The position numbers and the translations under genes are program-made. The notes below the pieces were generated by a model. It saw only the letters and a program-made list of their open reading frames with translations. It did not search any database and was not told the origin of the DNA. Positions 43,906 to 56,100 of a stretch of DNA of 64,000 bases are shown piece by piece. Position 1 is the first letter of the stretch; every line of letters starts with the position of its first letter. The stretch is from positions 496,001-560,000 of the forward strand of contig QXCR01000001.1 of assembly GCA_004380135.1 (NCBI GenBank). The letters run 5' to 3'. Origin of the DNA: Stemphylium vesicarium. Taxonomy: Eukaryota > Ascomycota > Dothideomycetes > Pleosporales > Pleosporaceae.

Positions 43906-46137
43906 TCATTTCCCCACCTCCAAATGATACATCTCCCACTGCTCCGGCGTAACGCGATTCGGGCTCTTAACCAACAAATCCTCACCGCGCCCAGTCTTCG
44001 GAAACGCAATAACATCCCGCACACTATCCCGTCCGCACATAATCGCCATGAGGCGATCCCACCCCAGCGCGATGCCCGCATGCGGCGGACACCCACTCCT
44101 CAGCACATCCAGCAGATGACGAAAGTCCTCGATGCGTTCAGGCTTCATCTTGAGGATATCTCTGAAGATGAACTCTTGCATTGGGGCGGAGTGGATACGG
44201 CGGCTGCCGCCGCCGAGCTCGACACCGTTGACGACGATGTCGTAGTGCGCTGCTGTGGCGGAAGCGGGGGAGGTGAGCAGGACGTCTACATCTGCGGCTG
44301 TCTTTGGTGCCGTGAAGGGGTGGTGGGTTGAGGAGAAGCCGGCGGTGCCGCCTTGGCCGGGCTCGCTATCGGTTGAGGGCGTGAATAGGGGGAAGTCTGT
44401 TATCCAGACGAACGAGTACATGTGGCGTTCGGGGGCGTCCATGAGGCCTTGGGCGATGGCTGCTTTGTGTAGTGCGAGACGCAGATTTCCTAGCATGGTT
44501 AAGCCACCGGAGAAGGGCGTGTCGGGACGGGCTTGGAGGATTAGTAGGTCGCCGTTTTCGATACTAAGGGCTTCCGGTCCTTCTATTTCGTATTGCCGCC
44601 CCAAGGGACCGAGTCCCTGCATGGGCTGCGATAAGTCGCCGATGAAGACGCCAGGCTGGCCGTCGGGGTTGTCAAGATATGGTTTGCCGTCTGGGCTGTC
44701 GAGGAAATCTGAGATGAATTTCCGCGTTACCTTGGGGTCCTCCGATATGGAAATCTTCATGGCGTCGATGGCGGGATTCTTCAGTGAAGTGATCTTGCTA
44801 ATTAGATCCGATGGTAGGTACTGGGTGATGTTGTAAATCTTTTTTTTTGTCAGCTGCTGGTTAACTGCCAGAATTAGGATGCGTCTCTTACCTTTGACTC
44901 GTAGCGTAGATCGGGTTTGTCGGATCCGTAAGATGCCATGGCGTCGTGGTATGTCATGCGTGCAAATTTCTCGGGCGTCTGGACGTTGAGCACTTTGAAC
45001 CAAAGGTCTTTTAACAACCTTTCTGTTTCTACCATGACGTCTTCCTCACCGGCAAAAGACATTTCCATATCGAGCTATTTACTACTATCAGCGACGGTCT
45101 GAGCACATACGAAGTAAAACTGACCTGAGTAAACTCAGGCTGCCTGTCAGCCCTGAGGTCTTCGTCGCGAAAGCATCTCGCAAATTGGAAGTACTTGTTG
45201 AATCCCGACGCCATAAGAATCTGTTTGTATTGCTGCGGGCTCTGGGGCAGTGCATAAGCCAGCCCTTTCTGACGTGTAGGCACAAGGAACTCCCGCGCAC
45301 CCTCCGGTGTCGATTTAAACAAGATAGGCGTTTCAATCTCTCTCCAATCAGACTCATTTAGAGCCAACCTTGCAGCGGCCATGGCTTTCGATCTTAGAAT
45401 GAGGTTCGAACGCAATTGCGAGTCTGTGCGAAGCTGCAAATGGCGTTGGTCGGGCCCAAACACCGTATCGCTCTTGATAATAATATCGTTTGAAATGTCG
45501 TTGAGCGGTTCGACATGTGATAAGGCAATCTCTCGCGTCGTGACCAAGTCCATGCCCATTAATTGGTTTTCAGGTGCTGCTTTACGTTCCGTGACTGTCC
45601 CTCGAACAATGGCAGGAGTCCATTCTTTTAAAGATCGTATCCGTGTATGTGCCTCGGCTTGCTCAGTTTTATTGGTGCAAACTAGCTGAACACAGGAATC
45701 CTGTGTCTCGTTGCGGAATATGAAGAATGAGAGCTTGGAGCTGACATTGCGTCGGGTACTTATGTACCCAAAAAGTTCGACGTTTGAGCCCACTTCTTTG
45801 TCCGTGATGTTACTGACATTCCACTTGTTGCCAACTTTCTTCGATGACGATGATGGGACTGCCATTGGATTAGGGTTGAAACTCGATTTGGTGGGATTAT
45901 CATACTTGTCGCCTTGAAGGCATCGAGCGTCTTTCTCAAATCATCGTCCGGTGTCAATTTATCTTGATTCGATTGCAGCGTCTGAACACAGCGCACTGAG
46001 GTTGTCGATCCAGATGCTATGCGATTTGGCGTAATCCCGTGATGGCGTGTTCCGATGAAACGAGATATCTCCACGTAAGAGTTGCGCAAGCAAGTGCCCC
46101 GACTTGCTACATGCTTCGAAGCATGTAGGAGGCTCAT
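43906..46137 (-). CDS. MSD1: Mitochondrial aspartyl-tRNA synthetase
   Basis: Attaches aspartate to tRNA-Asp in mitochondria; a bacterial-type class II synthetase. Four exons, 46137-45906, 45858-45125, 45074-44892 and 44838-43906, join in frame to 693 residues; introns 47, 50 and 53 nt (CTAAT branch sites). The first about 60 residues are Arg/Ser/His rich, as in a mitochondrial presequence (MSLLHASKHVASRGTC...). Then come the anticodon-binding OB fold (ELFGYISTRRN, LSFFIFRNETQDSCVQLV), class II motif 1 region, motif 2 ([26 protein letters not shown]), the bacterial-type insertion domain and motif 3 (HAGIALGWDRLMAIMCGR). The third intron acceptor is ambiguous (see findings). An open frame without ATG continues 57 codons upstream of the chosen start, so the start could lie further upstream in an unrecognised exon. 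Confidence 0.95.
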
Positions 46138-47299
46138 TCTCGTGTAATCTTGATATTTGACCCCGAAGAATACCCAGATGGGAAAATGCTGACCCAATGT
46201 CTTCGCAGCCAAATCTCGATGTGCCGCCAAGACTGATGTGATACTAGTCCCTAGTCCGCCTAGCGCACGCTCGGTCCAAGCTTCCAGAGCTTCAAAATCT
46301 TTCCGCAGCCCTCACCCACCTTCCTCTCGCTATCCCTCCAGTTTATACAATGTAAGCCACTATTGCCCCACGACAACAATCGGAATCGTTACTAACACGA
46401 ATCCTAGATGATGAAAGCCTAGCGTGTATCAGCTGAGCAGCTCTCCACATCCGCCTTCGAACTCTCCCCCTCGGGGGCTTAAGTGGTTCGCTGGTAGATG
46501 TGGATGTGGTTGCATGACTTCCGTGTCCGGCACACCCACCTTGTTACTTAACGGACGCTTTGACGGCATCTCTGATCTCATAAACTGGTCGGTGTCTATA
46601 CCGCCGCGAACGCGCGCACGACGATATCCTCGATTGCGATCTCGAGCGCAAAGGCGGAAGTGTGGAGGAGCCTATATGGAGAATAAGGCTGTGTATATAA
46701 CAGTGATATAGGTACAATGAAAGAGTTTTCCATTCTGCATGGTGCACCTGTGCTGGGTGATATTGAGGAGAAATGAGGCTGTCAAGGCCATGATGCATTC
46801 GCCAAAATTACTGCGAGAGGTATTGGAGTTTTCAATCTCTTACCTACTCTCCATAGACGGCGATATATCGACGCAGTGTCAATCATCCCTTCACTAGTTT
46901 TCATGGAAAAAGGGACGTAAAACATTTGCAACATACCATCGTGATTATGATTTCTTGTATCTGCTCTGCGTGGCCTGACGGAGTTTGGGTTCAAATCATC
47001 CTCTTCTGATGTCACATCAAGTGATGATCTTATACAACGATCTCGGCATGGAAGCAGCTAAGGAATGCTGGGTGACATCATACATGTATGCAAGAATCGA
47101 GCTCAGGCCTTTTAGAAGTGTCCACGATTCAGAAAGGACACAATGGTATTGATTACGAGTTGTTCTCCAAACACAAAAAACTATGCACCTGTAGGATATA
47201 CAGGGGAGAAAGAATACAACTAGAATCCACCACTACAAAACATACAAAGTGAAACGATGCCCCCATCTACGCGAAACAAAAACATATCCATGTCTCATC
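46138..47299. other. Intergenic, with one plus-strand intron-like element
   Basis: Mostly without gene signals. It contains the strong splice-signal set described separately at 46352-46407. A plus-strand frame of 95 codons from 46424 overlaps nothing recognisable. Confidence 0.4.
46352..46407 (+). other. Orphan intron-like element (GTAAGC ... TACTAAC ... CCTAG)
   Basis: A 56-nt stretch with a consensus donor, a perfect branch site about 15 nt before a CCTAG acceptor: as good as any real intron in this window. No flanking exon with an ATG could be assembled. It could belong to a non-coding RNA, a 5' UTR or a small unrecognised gene divergent from the mitochondrial synthetase. Confidence 0.4.
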
Positions 47300-50200
47300 T
47301 TACTCTTCCAAGTAAGAAAGCTTGCGCATCTCACCCAGCCTCGTCCTAGCCTGAGCAAGCGAGTTCTCGAGCTGCAGGATTTCGACCTATACCAACGTGT
47401 TAGCAAAATCCCGTTATCAAGTTGTATCATTAGACTGTGACGTACCTGCTGCTCCATCTGCCTGACCTTGAACTCATGATCGCCAAGCTTGCTGTAATCG
47501 ACGACCTCGCCCTCATCCCTGTTCTTCTGGGCGATGATCTCCTGTACCTGCCTGACGAGCGACCTGCAAGCCGCAGTGACAGTCTTGGAAGCGCTCTCCA
47601 GTCTATCTTGCGTCTTGCTCATGAAGCTAGCCTTGACACGACTGGCAGCCACCAACTGAGCGGTGGAAGCAGCAACGTCGTTGGAGGCGACGATGAGTTG
47701 CTCGGGCGAGTTGCGACCGGAGATGACACCGTCGGCGGTCTCGATGAGCATGTTTGTGGACGTAGCAACGGCCTTGGCAGCACTGATGAGACCTTCGGTC
47801 CAGCGGTTGTGCTTCTTGTAGAACTGCGTCTTGGACATGCTGCCTCGGCCCTCGCGGACAATTTCCTGCTGGGAAGCAGTTGCAGCCTTGATGAGCTGCG
47901 CAATGGCGTTTGTGACGGCAATGGCAGCCTCGAGGATGGAGTCGTGGATCTTGAGCTCGTAGGTAGAGTAAGAGTCCCTGGGCTTCTTCATCAGCTTAGC
48001 CAGACGCTCGGTAGCTGCGTCGATGGCGTTGGCAGCCTTGGTCAACTCGTTATCAACCAAGTCGCCAAGATCGCCTGAAGAGTTGGTGATCTTGCTCTTT
48101 GGCGCGAACGCGTCGGCGAGCTTGGAGAGACTCTGCAGGTTGCGCACCACCTCAGTGCTATTGTTGATGACAACGTTGATCTTCTGCTCAGCGTCCAAGT
48201 CATACATGCGCACTGATTGGACATTACGGAAGAACCTAATGGTGGAAGTTGCAGAGGCTCGCGCGCCGTTGATGAGCTGGTCAGCCTTGTTCTCATCGGA
48301 AGCGAAGCGCGTCAATCCCTTGGTGTTTACCAATACATCAACGATCGCACCACCGTAGTTGTTGACAGCGTTGATGACCTCGGCATGCTTAGCGTTCGGT
48401 CCATCAGCAATGAAGTTGTTGAATGCCGTGGAGAACTCCATTGTGCATGTTGATGCTCTCTCGATTTGCGACAGCACATATGGACCAGTCGCGTTCTGGT
48501 TACCGGCTTGCATAGGAGAGTCCAATTCGTATAAAGCATCGTCGACACGTTGTACACCACTTTGTAGGACAGAGTCGATAATGTCGTTGATCTTCTGGAG
48601 GCTGTCTTGAATGAGGGTGTCCAGGTGACCGTCCAAAACGTTGTCGTTAGTGCTAGAGTTGAGCTTCAGCTCGTTCAACTCAAGTAGCGTTTGGTCCATG
48701 CCAGCGCGGAAGATCTCGAGCTCTTCCTCCTTGTCGCGCAATTGCCGTTCCAAGTCAGAGTCTCCTTCACGGTACTTCATCTGGAATTCGTCCAGTGCGC
48801 GTGTCTTGTTTCGTAACGCCTCTTCCAGATCCGCAATCTCTCGGTTGTGTCTATTCAGCATCGCAGAAAGCTCTGAGCCCTTGCCACGCTCGGCATTGTC
48901 GGCACGGTCCAATGCAGTGCGAAGTTCACGCTTGAGTTTCTCGAGTTCTTCGCGGTGGCCACCGGTGTGGCGATCCTTCTCCATGAGTGCGCGGTCACGC
49001 TCGCGGATCATGTCAGCCAGCTCCAGGTTCTTGGTTTTCAGCTCTCGTTGCAGCTTGTCTCGTCCGTCTATGGCTTCTTGGGCTGAGTTCGCCTTAAGTT
49101 GGACTGCCTTGAACTTCTGGAGCAACTGAAGGTGCTCATGACGCAATTGCGAATAGAGCTTGGCCAAGGACTCGTACTTGGATCTCCAAGTGTTTAGTTG
49201 TTCTTGCAATGCGCGTATTTGATCGTCCCGCGAACCCATTTGCTGCTGGAAATTTTGATTCATCTGGTTGATTTCCCCTTCAAGAGCCTTCATCCGTTGG
49301 TCGTATTGTTGCAGCATGAGCTGATCGCGTTCGTACTGTGCGCGTGCATTCAGGTTCTCTCGCTCAAGCTCAGCAAGGCGACCCTGTGTTTGTTGCTGGT
49401 ATTGCTCGCGCATAAGCTGCTCCTGCGCCAGGCGCGCCTGTTCAGCCTGAAGTCTTTGCTGCTCCTCGAAATCGCGCTGTGCCTGCAACTGCATCTGTTG
49501 CTGCTGCTGTTGGGCCTCTTCCCATTGACTCTGTAGCCTTCGCTGCTCCGCCTCATATTCCTCCTGCTGCCTACGCTGGTTGTCCTTCCAAAACTCATTG
49601 ATGGGCTCAGGGTCGACTGAAGGTGCACGGGCGGGTTCTGGCTTCTCGTTTCGGGGTCTCGCGGGTAACGCCGGGGCGTTCTCATCCTCGGATAGCAGGT
49701 TCGGCGGTTCTTGGGGCAACTTAGGCACCGTGATGAGGCTCGTCAAATATCGGAGGTTCGAGCATTCGTAGTAGAACTTGACGAGGCGGTAATGTTGTGC
49801 ATCGTATCGGCCACGTAGGGGGGAAAGCGCCTCATCATCGCCGAGCGCTACACGGTTTAGTTGGGATCGCAGACCAGGCGAAGTTGCAAATACTTACTGG
49901 TGTGCATTGCGCGCAGCATGCTGGTAATAAATTTATAGATACCATAGCTCTCCTGAACCAATGGCACTAGCGCCGCGATCCTGCACTCGTTGTTCGCACC
50001 GCTTCGGAAGTGGGAGAAGATGAGTTTCTGGAAAGCGTCGATCTGATCTTGAAGGGTCATGAGGTCGGAGATAGTCTCGTAGCCTTCATTGGGATCGTTA
50101 ATCGACTTAAGACTGATGTACTCCTCGTACTCGAAGGTTCCTATTCCAGATCAGCCAGCCGTTCGGACATGGTGATGACCACTCGTACCATTAAATTCCG

Positions 50201-50828
50201 GGTGTTGGCGATGGAAGGCAAGCTTGGCCATGAGGTAGTAGATGTACTCTGAAATGAGTGGCGCATATCCTCGCATGCCCTCGCCAGCCGTAGAGCCCCG
50301 CGACAGGCTTTCAAGCCAGCTGGTGTTGGATTGCGCCTCCTTGAGAACGATGGGATGGCCCTCCTGGAGCACTTTGTGGACGGTAATGAGCGCCTTGAAC
50401 GTCTGCACCTCGTCGGCGAGAATTGGCTGCCTAGACTGGGTGTCAGCGTTGCGGGAGGTCCAGGCAGAGCGAGCGCGCATAGCGACAACGACCCTGAGTT
50501 GACCTACACTTTCATGCCCTGCCAGAAAGAGGCCGAGCTTTTGTGATCCCAAGTGTAGACAATACATGCTCGCACGTGTTTTCCTGTACAAGTGTGAGTA
50601 TCGGTTGTATCGCACGGGGGTCCGCGGACGTACGTTTGGGTGAGACCTCCTCGATGCTCGTCGCTTTGCGAATGTTGATGGCAAGCTCCGACTCCTGCCT
50701 AAGCCGTGGGTTAGCCCAATGAAACACGATCCCAGCAGCACATCAATCCAAGATGTCTCCTGTGGCCATAATCGCGGTAATACGTACTTGCCCATGTCGA
50801 CGTTGCGCGAGCTTCCGTAGAGCGCCAT
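47300..50828 (-). CDS. SLA2: Endocytic adaptor SLA2 / END4 (ANTH and I/LWEQ domains)
   Basis: Links clathrin-coated membrane to actin at endocytic sites and polarised tips. Seven exons on the minus strand: 50828-50788, 50698-50634, 50583-50508, 50430-50189, 50140-49898, 49847-47446 and 47386-47300, all phases agreeing, total 1051 residues. Six introns of 48-89 nt; five lie in the first kilobase. The N-terminal ANTH domain (about 1-280) opens MALYGSSRNVDMGKQESELA, with the lipid-binding KATSIEEVSPKRKHVR. A Gln-rich coiled coil follows (about 330-620, QQQQQQMQLQAQRDFEEQQ). The C-terminal I/LWEQ actin-binding module (about 770-1015) reads ELKIHDSILEAAIAVTNAIA... and FYKKHNRWTEGLISAAKAVA, and ends with the coiled dimer latch LQLENSLAQARTRLGEMRKL. 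Length matches fungal orthologues. Intact. Confidence 0.96.
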
Positions 50829-51026
50829 CTTGGTCGCGGTAGGCTCCTTCTCGACCTACGTGTTGATAATCGCAAATACTAGAGCAAACCGAATGAATAG
50901 CTTCGGAACTAATGAAGGTGCGAGAAAAACTATAACCTCAGCGAAGGAGGCGGTGGGGTTCGATTATCTGGTTTCGCTGTTCAGTCAACCATCAGAGGAG
51001 CTCCCGTACCCAACGACTACTCGACC

Positions 51027-51328
51027 CTAGGAGGTGGTTCGTGCTCCTTGGCGCTTCGTCATCGCCTTCACCCGCGAACCCTTCTCCAGCCTGGGCTGAA
51101 CATCCCTGGCATAAACTGCTGCCTTCGCCGTAAGCTAACAACGCACACGCGGCTGCATGCGCAATCGCCTTGAGTTCTGAGCTGGCAATCTGTAAGGGAG
51201 GGTGAAAGAAGGCCTCGCACGAATGAGGCCGCATGGCTTCGCTGGGCTAGATGGACCCTTGGAACCGTACCGATCACGCCCGCGGACATGGTGGCCAGCG
51301 CAACGATTGTCAGGAACTGCTGTGTCAT
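51027..51328 (-). CDS. Small protein gene with N-terminal hydrophobic segment (exons unresolved)
   Basis: An ATG at 51328 opens MTQQFLTIVALATMSAGVIG, one hydrophobic helix, before a donor (GTGATC at about 51277 or GTACGG at about 51270). The remaining text has a plausible coding end, VQPRLEKGSRVKAMTKRQGA, stopping at 51027-51029 in a frame entered after TTAG near 51132; a single intron from GTGATC to that TTAG would give about 50 residues. Other combinations give longer Ser/Gly-rich ends. A short basic tail after a single span resembles small mitochondrial or ER membrane proteins, but no family is recognised. It lies between SLU7 and SLA2 and is transcribed in the same direction. Confidence 0.4.
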
Positions 51329-51438
51329 TCTACATGATATGCTTGGATGCGACCCCAGGGTATAAACGCCACGCAATGCTAAGAACACAAAATGGATGCC
51401 CTATGACGCCGTGGAAACATCTGACAACTCAAACCGCC

Positions 51439-52860
51439 TCACTTTTTTCCTCCATTTGCAAAGTACGCTGCCATGGGATCGTTGGCCATTGTACGTTTTC
51501 GGCGATACTCCTCCATTTCCTCTTCGTTCACTCCTCCCGTCATCTCATCGAGGGCGCGCTTCCGGCTGGCAGCATCAGCCTTTGCCTTCTCTGCTTGGTC
51601 GGGAGCGTTTGGTACGTGTTCCTCGAGAGCCTCTTCTTCCTTGAATGCAATCTCCTTGGGGACCTCGTCCAGATCAGCGCCGGTTCGCATCCGGTCTGCT
51701 AGCTCAAAGGCTTCCTTGCCAGCCTCGCCCGTGCAGTATGAGTTCTTCACTGTCGAGTGACAGCAGGCAAAGCCCCATTGGAAGTTGGACCACCAGCTGC
51801 CCCAAACAGACGTGTGATTGTTGAGTAGAACGTCTTCGGCGTATTTGGACTTGGCCTTGACCTTTGGCGCACCCTTGATCCCTCCTCGCTCGTCGTACTC
51901 GACGTATCGTTCGTTCTCTGTGACGCCCGTCTTTCGTAGTGTGTCGTCGGTGAACTTTTCTTGAGTTCCATATTTTTCTGCCAGGGCCTTCTTCTTGGCT
52001 GCCGCAGCCTCTTCTGCCTCCTTCAACTGCTTCTTCCGCATGACTTCACCAGACGTGGGATTGGCTTGCAGATGTAGCTTGTTCTTGTCTCCGCGCTCTT
52101 GTGTCTCCCACGCATATCGCTGCGCCTTCTCAAACTCGGCTGCATCTCCAGAAGCCTTCATGAATCCTTCCTCAGCAACCAGTTGGGCAGCGTTGTCTGC
52201 CGTTGCACCGCTGTCAACCATGGAACGCGTCTTGGGGTCGTATTTTGCCGAATCGAGATCAAGGTTGAGGAGGTACTTTGCAGTATCCTCTCGTAATCGC
52301 AGGTTTCGTGTAGATGTGGCTTGTTTCCTTCCCATGTCGGTCTCTGCGTCGTACTTGTCGCCCTCGTCCTCGTTGTCCGATTTATCGCCCGTCTCGGCCT
52401 CCTTTGCTTTTTTGCGAATCTCCTCCATGGCATTGTATTCTTCGATGACCTCTTCGAAGTGCGACGCATCATAGCCATTCCAGCGATCGCGTTTCGCGTC
52501 GAAGCCTAATTGTACGTCCTGAATGACCTCGTCTGCCTCGATGTTCTTGCCCGTGTACTTTGCGCCGGCCTTGCGCGGCCGGCTCAGGCAGTCCTTCTTC
52601 TTGTGGGTCATGGCTCCGCAGTTCTCGCATGCACCTTTGCGAAACTTTGTCGCAGCCGGGCCAACTTTCTTGCCGCGATCGTACCATTTTGAGTCCTGCT
52701 CCTGCTTCTGCAGACGCTGATGCTCGAGGTAATCGGTGTTGTCTTCTCCGGTTTCGTCGACGGCATAGAAGGGCTTCTTCGAGATGAAAGAGGGAATATA
52801 CTCGTTGCGCTCTTTCGCGGCGGCCGACACATCGGGCTTCTTTGGCTGAGAGGGCGGCAT
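51439..52860 (-). CDS. SLU7: Pre-mRNA-splicing factor SLU7
   Basis: Second-step spliceosome factor that helps select the 3' splice site. One 473-residue exon. It opens MPPSQPKKPDVSAAAKERNE, then the family block PSFISKKPFYAVDE and WYDRGKKVGPAATKFRKGAC. The single zinc knuckle is C78-x2-C81-x4-H86-x4-C91 (CENCGAMTHKKKDC). Further signatures are DRWNGYD, LRLREDTAKYLLNLD, WETQERGDKNKLHLQANP and, near the end, VLLNNHTSVWGSWW, WGFACCHSTVKNSYCTG. The C-terminus is acidic/basic charged. Length is on the usual scale for filamentous ascomycetes. It is divergently transcribed from REV3 with a 311-bp spacer. Confidence 0.97.
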   Translation of the reverse strand: MPPSQPKKPDVSAAAKERNEYIPSFISKKPFYAVDETGEDNTDYLEHQRLQKQEQDSKWYDRGKKVGPAATKFRKGACENCGAMTHKKKDCLSRPRKAGAKYTGKNIEADEVIQDVQLGFDAKRDRWNGYDASHFEEVIEEYNAMEEIRKKAKEAETGDKSDNEDEGDKYDAETDMGRKQATSTRNLRLREDTAKYLLNLDLDSAKYDPKTRSMVDSGATADNAAQLVAEEGFMKASGDAAEFEKAQRYAWETQERGDKNKLHLQANPTSGEVMRKKQLKEAEEAAAAKKKALAEKYGTQEKFTDDTLRKTGVTENERYVEYDERGGIKGAPKVKAKSKYAEDVLLNNHTSVWGSWWSNFQWGFACCHSTVKNSYCTGEAGKEAFELADRMRTGADLDEVPKEIAFKEEEALEEHVPNAPDQAEKAKADAASRKRALDEMTGGVNEEEMEEYRRKRTMANDPMAAYFANGGKK

Positions 52861-53171
52861 GTTTGGGGGTTGCGGGATGCCTCAGGCGTGTTGATGGTGA
52901 AGGAGGCCAGTCGAGAGGTGGTAGAAGCTTTCGGTCGGCGGCGGCGGCGTCGGCGGCGAAAGTGGAGAGCTAGCGTTGTAGGGCTGCAGCGTCGATCTCG
53001 CGTCTCACGGGACCACGCGATTCGTGTTGGCGTGCACCGCGTCGGCTTTCACCCCCAACGCCACCAGCTGTCTTGTAGCGCGCAATGCCCATCCTTGGCC
53101 CTGGGTGATCTCTTGAACATCATGTACGACTCTTTCACCCGACACACCTTCTGGACCCTGGCTGTGTCGTC
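52861..53171. promoter_or_regulatory. Shared divergent promoter region SLU7 / REV3
   Basis: 311 bp between the two start codons. Contains a GGC-rich simple repeat on the plus strand at about 52938-52957 (ggc repeated with one tcg interruption). No clear TATA box is seen, as is common for housekeeping promoters. Regulatory sites are not identified. Confidence 0.5.
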
Positions 53172-56100
53172 ATGGAGACGTTTCGCTTTCGCCTGAACTG
53201 CATCGACAACTACCAGGCCGCACCAACCGATCTCGACCCTCCTCTGCGTCGCAATCCTGGGCCCGCGGGGCGTTTGGGCGCGCCTCAAGTCCCAGTCATC
53301 AGGGCATTTGGCGCGACTGAGACTGGACAAAAGGTGTGCGCTCATATCCATGGAGCGCTACCCTATCTGTACTTGGAGTACAATGGCAGTCTGGAAGCAC
53401 ATGGTGTCAATTCGTACATTCTAGAACTCCGCACTTCAATCGACCATGCTCTTGCCGCCACCTACCGGCGCAACGCCTACGGTGGAAAGTCTACATACGT
53501 TGGTCATATTTCACTGGTCAAGGGCGTGCCGTTCTTCGGATACAATGTCGGCTACAGAATCTTCCTCAAAGTCTACATGCTCAACCCCATGCATATGACC
53601 CGATTTGCCGATCTTCTCCATCAGGGCGCCATTATGAACAGAGTGTTCCAACCATACGAAAGCCATTTACAGTACCTGCTGCAGTGGATGTGCGATTACA
53701 ACTTGTATGGATGCGACTACATCGATTGCGCCAAAGTGCAGTTTCGAGGACCAGTACCTGATAGCGATGAAGTCGATACGACCATCCACAAGTGGCACGA
53801 TGCTTCTATACCGGACGAGTTCATGGCCGAAGAAGACCAATACCCACGACAAAGTCATTGCACCCTCGAGGTCGACATCTGTGTCCAGGACATTCTCAAC
53901 CGGCACGAATTACAGTACCGCCCTATCCACCACGATTTCCTAGAACGGTCAAGCCAGATGCCTCGTAATCTTGACGACAAGTTCGTTCCATCCATGGCTT
54001 GTCTTTGGAGGGACGAAACGCGTCGGCGAAAACGCCGTATGGGCCTTACCAATCCTTCTAGCACTCCGTTCCCGGCTGAAGTGCTCGTGCCTATGTCGGC
54101 AGATACCCGCGATGACAAGAAGGGTGGATGGATCCACGAAGAAGAATACAGGGAACTCGTTGAGGGGTTGATCGCAGAGGAAAAAAGGGAGAGGGGTGAA
54201 GTGAAGTTTGACAACTTCGCGAAGCCTATTGAAGGACAGCATCGCATCAAGACCGCCGTCGAGAGCATTGAAGATCTATACCCTGAAGTTTTGTCTACAC
54301 AACGGCTTCCAGACGATGATTATGAGCAGGAGGTTGAAACACCCGAAGAAGAGACTGTTCATGCCCTTGTTGGAGCGGAACCTCTGTCAGGCGGGCTCGA
54401 TTTGCCGCTGCAGGATGAACAGGACGATGCCGTCCTTGGTGACGACCATGGTCGAGGTCAAGCAGATGCGGATAACCAATCCGATGATGAGGAACCACAC
54501 TCAATGGATCCTCTGACTGTATCGCTTTTGCAAGACTCTGACGAGGCCGTGAATAACGATGCGCTCATCGACGAAGGTATCGATCTTGTCGACCCTAGTG
54601 ACGAAGATGAACCACAGAGTCCTACCAGCCCTAGCAGCGAGCGTAAACGGCGCATTGAGCCTAACAACGAGGAATACAATAAGCGTCAACGGATATTGGC
54701 AGATACACAGAGCAGCGTTAGGCGTGTATCGTTCCGTAACGCTCTAGGCAAAGACGATGACCGGATGGTGAGTGGGTCGCAAAGAAGTTCTGGGGGCGAG
54801 CCACCTCCACCCGGCCAGGCCTCACAGGGAAGCATCAAGGCCCAAGGTCTTGGAGGGCCTACTACATTCTCATTTCCTGTGGTAAAGAACCCGAATGCGC
54901 CTGAGACTGTGCATCGTCTGAGCCAGTCAGGTTATTCGAATTCTCAAGAGGGCCCAAAGACACCTGGGCCTAAGCATCTCAACGTTATGGCTTCACAACG
55001 TTCTCCAGTCACCCCATGGACGCATCAAAAGAATTCTCCGGCAGTGCTGAACAGCGATACCCCAAAGGCTCGCTCTCAAGCGACAGCCCTTTCGAGGAAG
55101 CTGGGTGAGTCCTGGCCGCATCGTCATCGCACAGTATATTACGGCTTCCTACCTCCGACAACCGAAACTGTTGACAGCACTATGATGCACGTTGGGCTAC
55201 CGCCTGTGGTTTATCGAGATGCCTACTACAGTGACGAGAAGGATGTCCCGGATCGGCCTCGTGAGTATGCGGGTAGGGAGTCAAAGTTACAAAGCACAAC
55301 ACCACCATATCTTCCTCCATTCGACCCCAGTGGTATGTCTCTCGCCAATGTCGGGGAATACCCACCGGTTATGATAGACAAAAGGAAGCAGGCTTCATCT
55401 CATCACCAAAGATCTCAACGTTGTAGCTTGCGCCACTGGGAACTGTCTAGACCCCCGCCTTCTTTTGGGGAAGTGGAAGAGTGGACACGTCGGGAGTCGA
55501 AGCAGCGCAAGGTGGTGAAAAGTAAAACGAAATCAAAAGCCCCGACCGCAGCTACACCACGCAAGGTCAAATCTGTGAGCCACCTTTCACAGATCGAAGG
55601 CCCAACACAGAAGAACCCACACGGCTTCAAATACTCTCAAAAACGAAAGACTACAAGTGTCAAGCACGATGTTCAGTACATGAGCATCATGAGTTTGGAG
55701 GTTCACGTGAATTCCCGAGGATCTCTGGTACCAGACCCTGCCGAGGATGAGATTCAATGCATCTTCTGGAGTGTGCAAGGCGAGGAAAATGCGACGACTG
55801 ATCGACCAAGCAAAGGTATACTGTGCTTCTCAGCCGAAGACGGCATTGCCGTGCGCATTGCCAAGCAAGTCTCAGTAGAGGTCGAATACGAGGAGGATGA
55901 GCTAGATCTCATCAATCGTGTGGTTGATATTGTCCGTCAATTTGATCCCGATATACTCACAGGATATGAAGTACACAACAGCTCTTGGGGTTACCTCATA
56001 GAGCGTGCGAGGATGAAGTACGAATACGACCTTTGCGACGAAATCAGCCGAATGAAAACGCAGTCCCACGGGAGGTTCGGGAAAGAAGCAGATCGCTGGG

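Noticed and set aside
46981..47015. gggttcaaatcatcc resembling a tRNA T-arm
   Set aside because: The stem does not pair properly and no acceptor or anticodon arm is found upstream.
50930..50990. ggggttcgattatctgg as a tRNA T-loop
   Set aside because: No matching 3' stem and no cloverleaf around it.
52938..52957. GGC repeat as a telomeric or functional element
   Set aside because: A short imperfect simple repeat in a GC-rich promoter; nothing further supports a function.
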